Assembly: GCA_024279575.1 (NCBI GenBank)
Contig: JAJRRJ010000071.1
Coordinates: forward strand, 1 to 29,750
Source of the DNA: Alphaproteobacteria bacterium
Lineage (GTDB): Bacteria > Pseudomonadota > Alphaproteobacteria > Rhizobiales > Devosiaceae
Direction of reading: 5' to 3'
DNA length: 29,750 nucleotides
The position numbers and the translations under genes were made by a program. Below the pieces are notes generated by a model that was given only the letters and a program-made list of their open reading frames with translations, had not been told where the DNA came from and made no database searches. Numbering within the stretch: the first letter of the stretch is position 1; each line of letters begins with the position of its first letter. Positions 23,135 through 29,750 of this stretch are shown here, in pieces.

Positions 23135-24442
23135 TCATTCAATCTTTGGTGGGGCGGTCAGGTTTTTGAAGTCAAATAGCTTGAGATAAATCAGCGACAC
23201 GCTGATGCCAATGACCACCAGAACCAACGATAGCGCCGCACCATATCCGTATTGCAGCGCCCCCCCATAGTTGGACAGCGCTTTCAGATAGGTGGACAGC
23301 GCCCACACTTCGGTTGCCCCGCCCGGCCCGCCATCTGTGGCCAGCAATATATACTCAAACGACGTCAGCAGTGACAGCGTCTGATAGATGGTGATGAAAA
23401 GGATCGGCCAGCGCAACTGTGGCAGAATGATATGCCATATTTGCTGCCTGCGGGTGGCGCCGTCGACCTCGCTGGCATGAAACAGCGCTGGCGGAATGGC
23501 CTTGATGGCTGAGGAAAAAATCAGCATCCCCATCGAGGCCCCGACGATACCGTTAATCAAAATAATAAAGGTCCAGGCGTTGGCCGGCGTATCCAGCATC
23601 CAGTTGCGCGGGGCAAAGCCCAGCGGCTCCAGAATCACCGACAAAAACCCGGTATCCCAAGCCAGCCATTTCCACATCAGCACATAAAGCACCGGCGGCG
23701 TGACCCGTGGCAGCAGCCAGATTGATCGGAAAAACCCCGCAGGGCGCGATGGCATGTAATGGGTCGAGATCGAGAGCACCAACGCAAAACCGGTGTTAAA
23801 CAGGATCAAGGTTGCGAACACGTAAAACAGAGTATTGATCAATGTCTTTTTGGTATCCGGCAACTCAAGCATGGTTTTGAAATTTTGCGTGGTAAAGGTC
23901 CAGCCGGTATAGGCAACGTCAACCAACGCCTCGGTCTGCGCGTTGTTTAGCACAATGCCAAAACCGGCTATCGCCGCCAGCATCTCTTCTGGCGTATCAA
24001 AACGGGTGTTGACCACGGATCGCTCGAATTCTGCAGAAATCAGCTTGATAGCCCTCGTCGACGACGGTCGGGCATTTAGCGATTTGATTGCCACCTCGAC
24101 ATCCCGCCGGCGGTCAAAGCTTTGACCCAGAAACCTTGCCTCCAGCTCGCGGATGGCGGCCGCATCGCCTCCGGCCTCTGCTGCCGCTTGCAGACCTGCC
24201 TCGTCAATTGTGTAAACACGTTGCATTAGCTGGTCGGCCAGGGCCTCCTCGCCAAAATGGCTTCTTAAGGGCCGCATCGAGCTTTCCGAAACCATATAGG
24301 AACCGCCGGTAATGCCGGTCGCCGTGCTCATGTTGGTAAAACCGAATATACCTGTCAAAATAACCGGCGCCAAAAAGAACAGGATAACAAAAATGCCCGC
24401 AGGGGCAAGGAGGTACAATCCGAGGTGTTTTGAGTTTCCCAT
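23135..24442 (-). CDS. Sugar-type ABC transporter permease (MalF/UgpA-like) with enlarged periplasmic loop
   Basis: Inner-membrane permease, 435 aa, about 120-140 residues longer than ordinary UgpA-type permeases. TM1 is at about 8-34 and TM2 at about 201-225 (TLINTLFYVFATLILFNTGF). Between them is a roughly 165-residue extracytoplasmic segment rich in Ala, Glu and Arg helices (e.g. EAGLQAAAEAGGDAAAIREL, SLNARPSSTRAIKLISAEFE). This placement recalls the P2 loop of E. coli MalF, which contacts the binding protein. The EAA loop ASEVDGATRRQQIWHIILPQ is present. ATG 24442; the gene lies 62 bases after the binding-protein gene, with a hairpin in the gap. Confidence 0.92.
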   Translation of the reverse strand: MGNSKHLGLYLLAPAGIFVILFFLAPVILTGIFGFTNMSTATGITGGSYMVSESSMRPLRSHFGEEALADQLMQRVYTIDEAGLQAAAEAGGDAAAIRELEARFLGQSFDRRRDVEVAIKSLNARPSSTRAIKLISAEFERSVVNTRFDTPEEMLAAIAGFGIVLNNAQTEALVDVAYTGWTFTTQNFKTMLELPDTKKTLINTLFYVFATLILFNTGFALVLSISTHYMPSRPAGFFRSIWLLPRVTPPVLYVLMWKWLAWDTGFLSVILEPLGFAPRNWMLDTPANAWTFIILINGIVGASMGMLIFSSAIKAIPPALFHASEVDGATRRQQIWHIILPQLRWPILFITIYQTLSLLTSFEYILLATDGGPGGATEVWALSTYLKALSNYGGALQYGYGAALSLVLVVIGISVSLIYLKLFDFKNLTAPPKIE

Positions 24443-24466
24443 TGTGGTCCCTGATATTTATTTAGC

Positions 24467-24493
24467 CTCCGGCGCAGACGCCCCGCGCCGGAG
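24467..24493 (-). promoter_or_regulatory. Intercistronic stem-loop after the binding-protein gene
   Basis: Nine-base perfect stem (CTCCGGCGC / GCGCCGGAG) with a nine-base loop in the 62-base gap between binding-protein and permease genes. On the transcribed strand it is followed by GCTAAATAAATATC, not a T-run. As with the aapJ-aapQ hairpin, mRNA stabilisation or partial attenuation favouring the binding protein is likely, but inferred. Confidence 0.7.
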
Positions 24494-24504
24494 AAATTGC
24501 TATG

Positions 24505-25860
24505 TTAGCGGATAACGATATTGTCGCCCAAAGCTGCCTTAAGCTCGGTTTCAACATCGGCAATCGCTTCATCGACGGTTTTTTGCCCCGTCCAAGCGGC
24601 TTGCAGCCCGCCGAACATGACTTCAAAATACTGCCCGAAGTTCACATTGTTGGGCTGTGCCGAGGCATATGGCAGCAACACAGGCGTAGCCTCACGGATC
24701 CAGCGATCATCCGCATAGAGGCCAACGGTTTCTTGGGCCTTGGATATCCCCAGCTGGGCCGAAAGGACGGCATGCAATGCATTGGTCCGTGGCTCTGACG
24801 CGATGGTTATCAACTCACCGGTGATGCCCATTATATCCTCGTCATCCTGACTTGTCATCAGATAGACCAACGGCTGGGTCAGCGTATTGGCGCGGCCATT
24901 ATCGCCGCCGCCAGGAACCAAGGAAAAGCTGGCATTTGCAAAGAAATCCAGCTCGTATTTCCCGGTCCACTCAGCAAACTGCCAAGTGCCACCTTGCCAC
25001 ATGCCGACCTGACCAGAGGTCAATGCACCATGCCATTGATCCCATGGTGTGCCAATGTGGTTTTTGCTTATTACGCCCAGCTCAACCGCATCAACAAAGA
25101 ACTGATAGAACTCGGCCATCGCGGTTTTATCCAACAATAGACGGCCGTTGCCATCCTCCATTTCACCGCCGAAGGCCATATAGAACATCCAATAGTCAGG
25201 GCCTTTGGATGGACGAGGCCAGAAACCCTTGTTTTCTTCAACCAGTCCTGCGTCGATCATCTTTCTGGCATCAACCAGCATATCCGACAACGTATAGTCA
25301 CCGAGCCGTATCCTTTCCGCAAGCCCGTCAAGGTCGGCATCGGAATAGCCGATGGCCTTCATGTGGGGTTTCCAGAAAAAGAACGGACGCGATTCGGCAT
25401 CCTGCGGGATAGCCCATACCTGATCCTGAACCGACGTGATTTCCAGCAGGTTCGGGTAAATATCGTTAAGCGGCCAGGAATCCAGATCAACATAATCCTC
25501 GACCGGCACAATCAGGCCAGACTGCGCCCACGGCGCTATGTCGACATGAGATGCCACAACAATGTTGGGCGCCGTGCCGGCTTCAGCCGCGAGCGTAACA
25601 CCTTGGCGAAACTCATCCCATTGCGTGAAGGGCTTGCCCTCGATATTGATGTGAATTATCTCCCCCCGGACCGCATATTCGCGCTCAAGCTGCTCGGCGG
25701 CAATTTCAATTGCGCCGATGCGGTAAATGTCGCTCGGGCCAGCGGCTGCCCAGACCGAAATGTTATATTCTGTCCCCTCGCCGGCCAAGGCAACGCCCGG
25801 TCCGACCGTCAACATTGTTGTTGTTGCCAAGGCAACCAACAGTTTTCTACTATTTTTCAT
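24505..25860 (-). CDS. ABC transporter substrate-binding protein (CUT1/UgpB-like), possible inositol or glycerophosphoinositol receptor
   Basis: Periplasmic receptor, 451 aa. Signal peptide 1-26 (MKNSRK, hydrophobic core, cleavage after ALA). The mature protein shows the SBP family 1 layout: YNISVWAAAGPSDIYRIGAI, GKPFTQWDEFRQGVTLAAEA, GTAPNIVVASHVDIAPWAQS, VWAIPQDAESRPFFFWKPH, LTSGQVGMWQGGTWQFAEW and a C-terminal TVDEAIADVETELKAALGDN. The ATG at 25860 has GGGAG upstream. It leads an operon with two permeases, an ATPase, GDPD and IMPase. The ligand is not readable from sequence. Downstream enzymes suggest inositol or a (glycero)phosphorylated inositol; Thermotoga-type InoEFGK inositol importers are of the same transporter class. 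Confidence 0.88.
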   Translation of the reverse strand: MKNSRKLLVALATTTMLTVGPGVALAGEGTEYNISVWAAAGPSDIYRIGAIEIAAEQLEREYAVRGEIIHINIEGKPFTQWDEFRQGVTLAAEAGTAPNIVVASHVDIAPWAQSGLIVPVEDYVDLDSWPLNDIYPNLLEITSVQDQVWAIPQDAESRPFFFWKPHMKAIGYSDADLDGLAERIRLGDYTLSDMLVDARKMIDAGLVEENKGFWPRPSKGPDYWMFYMAFGGEMEDGNGRLLLDKTAMAEFYQFFVDAVELGVISKNHIGTPWDQWHGALTSGQVGMWQGGTWQFAEWTGKYELDFFANASFSLVPGGGDNGRANTLTQPLVYLMTSQDDEDIMGITGELITIASEPRTNALHAVLSAQLGISKAQETVGLYADDRWIREATPVLLPYASAQPNNVNFGQYFEVMFGGLQAAWTGQKTVDEAIADVETELKAALGDNIVIR

Positions 25861-25978
25861 TTTCTTCTCCCATACATTTAGCCAAAACTGACTACATATT
25901 CAGCGCCGATTGCGCCCTCTGCAGCAGTATACGCATATTTTCCACAAACCGCAAAGAATTTTCTGTAATTAATTTATT

Positions 25979-25994
25979 TGGTAAATATATTCTA
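25979..25994. promoter_or_regulatory. Candidate IolR operator before the transporter operon
   Basis: TGGTA-AATATA-TTCTA, 119 bases upstream of the binding-protein ATG. The right half is identical to the iolR-iolG site (TTCTA); the left half has GTA in place of GAA. It is the weakest of the three sites, but its position supports co-regulation of uptake and catabolism. Confidence 0.45.
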
Positions 25995-26041
25995 TTATTA
26001 GGGCGTTTTTTTTGCGAACGTCCGTTTGGTATCAGCAGTCA

Positions 26042-26266
26042 CTAAAGGCGGAGTAGCGGTAGTGTGAGGGCGGTGGTGGCCCATTGTCCAACAGTCAGGC
26101 CAAACCGGCAGCCGGTGAACCATGCAATGAGAACGCCCATCAGCGTCGCCCTTTCCGCCAGCCGTCCCAGCGGGCGTATTATGCGTTGGTCCTTCAAAGC
26201 CGCCTGGGCCAGTCTGGTTTGATAGTTGGTTTGCTGAAGGCTCCACACGGCAAATATCAAGGCCAA
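26042..26266 (-). CDS. Small membrane ORF, probably part of a decayed gene
   Basis: Unrecognised. The frame is 74 aa from a TTG at 26266; in-frame codons extend up to about 26326 (YVRRTILRFEIGGILAGVLA...) but contain no ATG or GTG. It has a membrane segment at the start (GGILAGVLALIFAVWSL), a basic amphipathic middle (RIIRPLGRLAERATLMG) and a second hydrophobic stretch. It overlaps the end of the upstream two-TM frame in another phase. It may be the tail of one frameshifted gene or a small independent protein. Function unknown. Confidence 0.35.
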   Translation of the reverse strand: MALIFAVWSLQQTNYQTRLAQAALKDQRIIRPLGRLAERATLMGVLIAWFTGCRFGLTVGQWATTALTLPLLRL

Positions 26267-26286
26267 AACACCAGCTAAAATTCCGC

Positions 26287-26636
26287 CTATTTCAAAGCGC
26301 AGGATGGTGCGTCGTACATAGGGGCTTCAAGCATTTTTTTAACATCGGTGCCATCTCGATCCTTTTTCAAGGGAGTCGGAGTAAGCTTGAAGGTAAGCCA
26401 GATCACAAATATTAAACCAAGGATAATGAGAGCCCAAAACCCAAAGCCTTCAGGTGCTGTAGAATTGGCTTCCCCAGTGAACGGGATGCTAAAATATCTC
26501 CAGTCAGAACAAACATGCCAATGCTGAGGACAATGAACCCAATGCCTGCGCCAAGCATGATTGACAACAGGAGCTTTACTGAAGGCTGTCCTGCATTTTT
26601 ATGACCATCTTTATCCATGAATTTCCCAATGCCCAA
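26287..26636 (-). pseudogene. Small two-TM membrane protein with apparent frameshift
   Basis: Unrecognised. ATG 26636 opens MGIGKFMDKDGHKNAGQPSV, then a membrane segment (LLLSIMLGAGIGFIVLSIGM), and stops at 26412 in an unconvincing tail. In the next frame, over about 26287-26490, the sequence reads FTGEANSTAPEGFGFWALII, LGLIFVIWLTFKLTPTPL and KKDRDGTDVKKMLEAPMYDA to a TAG at 26287. Together these would form a plausible two-TM protein of about 115 aa if one frameshift near 26475-26495 is assumed. Decay or a sequencing error could explain it. It lies between the transporter operon and the TSUP gene, with no functional link visible. Confidence 0.45.
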
Positions 26637-26665
26637 AATGTGCTAACATCGTTATTCATGGCTTG

Positions 26666-26682
26666 CTACACTTCGCGTGTAG
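26666..26682. terminator. Weak stem-loop downstream of the TSUP gene
   Basis: CTACAC-TTCGC-GTGTAG, a six-base stem with TTTT on the plus-strand side only. The TSUP gene is read from the minus strand and ends at 26738, so the T-run is on the wrong side for it; the stem may still aid termination. Low confidence. Confidence 0.3.
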
Positions 26683-26706
26683 TTTTACTGCAATTCCCAC
26701 AAATTC

Positions 26707-26726
26707 TGCTGTCATTTGCTGTCATT
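26707..26726. repeat. 10-bp direct repeat, two copies
   Basis: TGCTGTCATT occurs twice back to back just after the TSUP stop. Probably simple slippage; no role evident. Confidence 0.6.
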
Positions 26727-26737
26727 CTTATCGGTTT

Positions 26738-27517
26738 TTACCCCCCGTAAGCCTGCCAGAAAAACACCATCGTTAGCACAGTTCCATAGATGATTATGCT
26801 TATCCGCAACACGTTTTCAGGGATAAACTTTGCCAGCCGCGCCGCCACATATCCCCCCACCAGTGCGCCCGCAAAAACCAGACTTCCTTCATACCACGCG
26901 ATGGAGCCGGAGAGGGCAAATCGCACCACAGCGATCGTGGCCACTACTGCCGAAAGCAATAGTTTCATGCCATTCATCGCATGAATATTGGAAAATCCGG
27001 CCAATGCAAAAAACGCCAGTAAAATGATGCCCAGTCCGGCGTTGAAAAACCCCCCGTACAGGCAAATAAAAGTAAGCAATAACAACAGGATAACGCCTAC
27101 CAGCCCGCCGCTACGCCCACTTTTTTTCGCCCGCGACCCGATCCATTTGTTAATTCGGCCACCCACCGCAAATAATAAAACAGCGACCCCCATAAGCCAT
27201 GGAACGACAATAGAAAACTGCGCATCGCTAACCCTGAGAAGTAACTCCGCCCCCAAAAATCCACCAACCAGCGCCGCCAGAATATAGGGCACCAGCTGTC
27301 GTCGGTTCTTTCGGATTTCCGGCCAGAAACCAACCGCGCCGCTGATATAGTCCGGCCATGCGGCAAACGTGTTGGTGGCGTTGGCAAGCACAGGGGGCAC
27401 ACCGGCCAGCAACAGGGCAGGAAAGGCAATAAATGATCCCCCTCCGGCAAGCGAATTGATCGCCCCGGCAATCAGCCCGGCGCCTAAAAGCAATATGATT
27501 TCAACAGCGGCGTCCAC
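26738..27517 (-). CDS. TSUP (TauE/SafE) family membrane permease
   Basis: Polytopic permease, 259 aa, typical size for the TauE/SafE sulfite/sulfonate exporter family, whose members move small anions such as sulfite, sulfoacetate or thiosulfate. Landmarks are the N-terminal AGLIAGAINSLAGGGSFIAF with PALLLAGVPPVLANATNT, and the repeat half CLYGGFFNAGLGIILLAF, then NIHAMNGMKLLLSAVVATIA. About eight membrane segments are visible. The start is GTG 27517, with GAGGA at 7 bases. It stands alone: divergent from the GST gene with 181 bases between, and no sulfur genes nearby to tell the substrate. Confidence 0.92.
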   Translation of the reverse strand: MDAAVEIILLLGAGLIAGAINSLAGGGSFIAFPALLLAGVPPVLANATNTFAAWPDYISGAVGFWPEIRKNRRQLVPYILAALVGGFLGAELLLRVSDAQFSIVVPWLMGVAVLLFAVGGRINKWIGSRAKKSGRSGGLVGVILLLLLTFICLYGGFFNAGLGIILLAFFALAGFSNIHAMNGMKLLLSAVVATIAVVRFALSGSIAWYEGSLVFAGALVGGYVAARLAKFIPENVLRISIIIYGTVLTMVFFWQAYGG

Positions 27518-27698
27518 GATAAATCCTCAGGTTCTTCAGTGCGCAGGCTGGCCGCTGGCACGGCAAAAGTCCAACAAATTCAACAGATAGGGACATTTAA
27601 TTTAAATGGTCAATGGGGCACTTGTTATTCATCGTAAAAATACGATATAATAATTTACATGACAACACTCAAATTCTAACACCCTAAGGATAGTGCCG

Positions 27699-28337
27699 AT
27701 GACCAACCAAGTTGCGCCAATTGATTTATACTTTTGGATGACCCCAAACGGATACAAAATTTCCATAATGCTTGAAGAACTGGGCGTTCCCTACACGGTT
27801 CACAAAGTGAATATTGGCAAAGGCGAGCAGTTTGAACCCGGGTTTCTCAAAATTTCCCCAAACAATCGAATTCCTGCAATTGTTGACCCGGAAGGACCGG
27901 GAGGTGCGCCAATTTCTGTTTTTGAAAGTGGCGCAATCCTGAAATATCTGGGTGAAAAATTTGGAAAATTCTATCCAAAGGATCCCCGCAAACAGGTGCA
28001 GGTTGATGAATGGTTGAATTGGCAAATGGGGGGCTTTGGCCCAATGCTCGGCCAAATGCATCATTTTGCGGTTTTTGCGAAGGAAAATATTCCCTACGCA
28101 ATCGATCGCTATCATACTGAAGCAAAAAGGCTTTATGGCGTTTTGGATCGGCAGCTGGAGGGAAAAGAGTATATTACAGGCGAGTTTTCTATCGCTGATA
28201 TTGCTGCCATTGGCTGGGCGCGTGTCCATGAGAAACAACGGATAGACATCGCTGATTTCCCCAATGTGGGCAAATGGATTGCGCGCATGCTGGCGCGGCC
28301 AGGTGTGAAAAAAGGTTTAAAAGTTGGCCAGGATTAG
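27699..28337 (+). CDS. Glutathione S-transferase family protein (YfcG/YghU-like)
   Basis: Cytosolic GST-fold protein, 212 aa. The thioredoxin-like N-domain shows DLYFWMTPNGYKISIMLEEL, then FLKISPNNRIPAIVDPEGPG and VFESGAILKYLGEKFG. The T-P-N-G motif in place of a classical catalytic Tyr/Ser/Cys is characteristic of the YfcG/YghU (Nu-class) disulfide-bond reductases that use glutathione. The helical C-domain contains LDRQLEGKEYITGEFSIADI. ATG 27699 is preceded by AAGGA at 8 bases; a GTG at 27693 is too close to that site. Convergent with the DUF2147 gene (5-base gap). Confidence 0.93.
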   Translation: MTNQVAPIDLYFWMTPNGYKISIMLEELGVPYTVHKVNIGKGEQFEPGFLKISPNNRIPAIVDPEGPGGAPISVFESGAILKYLGEKFGKFYPKDPRKQVQVDEWLNWQMGGFGPMLGQMHHFAVFAKENIPYAIDRYHTEAKRLYGVLDRQLEGKEYITGEFSIADIAAIGWARVHEKQRIDIADFPNVGKWIARMLARPGVKKGLKVGQD

Positions 28338-28342
28338 GCGAA

Positions 28343-28891
28343 TTAACTGGGTGAAGCGACGCGCGTCCAGTCCTCACCCATGCAAATCAGATTAAATAAG
28401 ACACACCCTGAAAGGCGGATATTGTTGCTGTCTGTGACCTCAAGAAACCCCTCATAGGTCTCGCCGTTTTCGGGATTATAAATTTTACCATCTATACGAT
28501 CAGCCGCTGTTTGAGTGTGTAGAACTAAAATTTGCAAATTCTGAATTGGGCGAGACCTCAGTGTTGGATCCTTGTTCAAAACATCGGTAAAGTCCCCTTG
28601 CGCAGCGACAGCATCTTCACCGTATTTGTCGATAAGGTGTTGAGGAATAACGATCTTTGAAATAAATCCGCAATATCCAAGGTCACACATTTCAATGGTG
28701 ATTTCTGAATTTGACTGGGTGAGCCATGTTCCTAAAACCGGGGAGTTTTCGTCGAAGGATCCCGCAAAGGCAACGGAGTTTGCCAGAAAGAACTGCCCGG
28801 CCAGTACCAGGGCCGATCCCAAAAAATTTTTGCACAAACTAACAGGGCGCTTACGCCACCATTTTTCGCTATGAAACAAAATGAACGCCAC
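28343..28891 (-). CDS. DUF2147 family exported protein
   Basis: Protein of unknown function, about 182 aa, with an N-terminal export signal preceded by a long basic stretch (WWRKRPVSLCKNFLGSALVL, ending near NSVAFAG). The DUF2147 domain follows: PVLGTWLTQSNSEITIEMC, CGFISKIVIPQ, DFTDVLNKDPTLRSRPIQNL, DRIDGKIYNPENGETYEGFL and IRLSGCVLFNLICMGEDWTR. These match the family pattern GTWL..., NPD..LRSRP..G, G.IYDPE.GKTY, L.GC..... Cysteines in the CDLGYCG and SGCVLFNLIC stretches may form disulfides. Start uncertain: GGAGG at 28901-28905 best suits GTG 28891; TTG 28897 is the alternative. Confidence 0.85.
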   Translation of the reverse strand: MAFILFHSEKWWRKRPVSLCKNFLGSALVLAGQFFLANSVAFAGSFDENSPVLGTWLTQSNSEITIEMCDLGYCGFISKIVIPQHLIDKYGEDAVAAQGDFTDVLNKDPTLRSRPIQNLQILVLHTQTAADRIDGKIYNPENGETYEGFLEVTDSNNIRLSGCVLFNLICMGEDWTRVASPS

Positions 28892-29070
28892 CAGCAATTT
28901 CCTCCAACCTCAGGTGGGAAACTGATGAAGATTGTTGTTCCGTTCGTTTTAACAATCAAGAGTTAATTTATCGCGAGTTCAATTCACATTTTGCTCAATT
29001 CATTCGCAAAATTTCCCGGTAGCACAAAAACCGCTTGAAAGCTGTGGAAATGCCTATTAAGCACGGCGGT

Positions 29071-29160
29071 GGAGAGGTGGCCGAGTGGCTGAAGGCGCTC
29101 CCCTGCTAAGGGAGTAGGCGAGGAATCGTCTCGTGGGTTCGAATCCCATCCTCTCCGCCA
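29071..29160 (+). tRNA. tRNA-Ser (GCU anticodon)
   Basis: A full class II cloverleaf of 90 bases including the encoded CCA. Acceptor GGAGAGG (29071-29077) pairs with CCTCTCC (29150-29156), discriminator G then CCA. D-arm GGCCGAGTGGCTGAAGGC; anticodon stem CTCCC/GGGAG around CTGCTAA, anticodon GCT, reading AGC/AGU serine codons. A long variable arm follows (TAGGCGAGGAATCGTCTCG), typical of serine tRNA, then T-arm TGGGTTCGAATCCCA. The flank 28898-29070 holds no gene; a TTGAAA (29035) and TATTAA (29055) precede it but their spacing is short. From the tRNA end to 29441 I see no gene, only a short GAGAAC-CC-GTTCTC hairpin at 29170-29183. Confidence 0.98.
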
Positions 29161-29441
29161 CTATCCCCCGAGAACCCGTTCTCCGTTTGTGGCTGACCCC
29201 GAATTTTCTTGTTGTTTTCAAAGGTTATAGCCGACGGGCTGTTGAGTGCCCTTCTGGAGGTTTGGCGGGAAATGGTTCTCCACCCCCCGATATTCTCCAA
29301 AGCTGTTGCCTAAAGGGGTTTTGGTTCAATTTTGTAAGTTCTTGTAAAACAACAATAATTTAGAGCGTCCGTTTTTCCCAGTTCGAACTTCCGTGCGCTG
29401 TGCGAAGGTGTCTGGGGGCGAACAATTTGCATCCTCTACGT

Positions 29442-29750
29442 CTATATTTGCCCACCGACGCCTTTGAATTTCTCAACGAATGCCGCGATTTTTTGGAAAA
29501 CGCTCTGCTTTTTGGTCAAAAACTGTGGGTTTAACGGACTCATTTTAGGCAAGATATCATTCAACTCTGTGCCATTTTCGCTAGCAAATTCACACTTGAT
29601 TGAAATCGCGATATAACGCTTTGCAGCGTCTGCATTCAGGTTTTCAGCCTTGATCAATTCCTCGGCCTCGCGCCGCTGTTCGGCTTGGGCAAAAGAGAAA
29701 AAGGCATCGATCACACTGGCTTTGTCGTCAATCAGATCAAGATCGGTTTG
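29442..29750 (-). CDS. hsdR: Type I restriction enzyme R subunit, C-terminal end (gene continues beyond window)
   Basis: C-terminus of the HsdR motor/nuclease subunit of a type I restriction-modification system. The frame is open from 29750 down to the stop at 29442, 102 codons. It reads QTDLDLIDDKASVIDAFFSF, AQAEQRREAEELIKAENLN, AAKRYIAISIKCEFASENGT, ELNDILPKMSPLNPQFLTKK and QSVFQKIAAFVEKFKGVGGQ. I recognise the VIDAFFSFAQAEQ and LTKKQSVFQKI stretches from HsdR C-terminal helical domains, which dock on the methylase core. The N-terminal nuclease and helicase motors lie outside the window. It ends about 280 bases from tRNA-Ser, a common insertion point for such islands. Confidence 0.85.
   Translation of the reverse strand, partial: QTDLDLIDDKASVIDAFFSFAQAEQRREAEELIKAENLNADAAKRYIAISIKCEFASENGTELNDILPKMSPLNPQFLTKKQSVFQKIAAFVEKFKGVGGQI

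Noticed and set aside
29106..29300. Minus-strand ORF containing GEDGIRTHE
   Set aside because: This peptide is a well-known artefact of translating the antisense of a tRNA-Ser gene.

Overview
The window looks like a piece of an alphaproteobacterial chromosome, probably from the Rhodobacterales/Rhizobiales side. The reasons are an aapJQM-type general amino-acid ABC transporter, an iolCDEBA operon in which IolC is fused to a DUF2090 aldolase-like domain, an RpiR-type inositol regulator, and a YfcG/YghU-like GST. The genus cannot be named from the sequence alone.

Layout. (1) 1-2910, minus strand: aapJ-aapQ-aapM, with aapM running off the left edge, followed by a LysR regulator (3105-4022). (2) 4193-7788: a metal-handling locus. 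A minus-strand operon (small exported protein, HupE/UreJ permease, single-TM anchor protein) diverges from a plus-strand pair (CsoR/RcnR/FrmR-family sensor and an NreB-like MFS exporter with a His-rich tail). A perfect 22-bp C/G-tract palindrome sits between them. (3) 7789-9870: a graveyard of mobile and defence DNA. It holds a truncated, frameshifted RT-Cas1 fusion gene, a piece of IS3-family transposase joined in frame to it, a ccdAB toxin-antitoxin pair whose antitoxin has an in-frame stop at codon 13, and the tail of a large serine recombinase. (4) 9875-18936: a complete myo-inositol catabolic set, iolC-D-E-B-A on the minus strand behind an RpiR regulator, with iolG divergent. (5) 18929-25860, minus strand: an overlapping operon of substrate-binding protein, two permeases, ATPase, a tandem two-domain glycerophosphodiester phosphodiesterase and an inositol-monophosphatase-family enzyme. 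(6) 26042-28891: small decayed membrane ORFs, a TSUP permease, a GST and a DUF2147 protein. (7) 29071-29750: tRNA-Ser(GCU) and the C-terminal end of a type I restriction HsdR, probably the edge of another accessory region.

How it fits together. IolG, IolE, IolD, IolB, IolC (kinase plus fused aldolase-like domain) and IolA cover every step from myo-inositol to acetyl-CoA and DHAP. The adjacent transporter/GDPD/IMPase operon suggests that the imported compound may be a phosphorylated or glycerophosphorylated inositol (for example glycerophosphoinositol), which the GDPD and IMPase would trim to free inositol. Similar GAA-N6-TTC inverted repeats lie before iolC, between iolR and iolG, and (one mismatch) before the transporter operon, suggesting one regulon. 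This pathway proposal and the RT-Cas1 relic are the two most interesting items. The first is an inference from gene content. The second is read directly from motifs.
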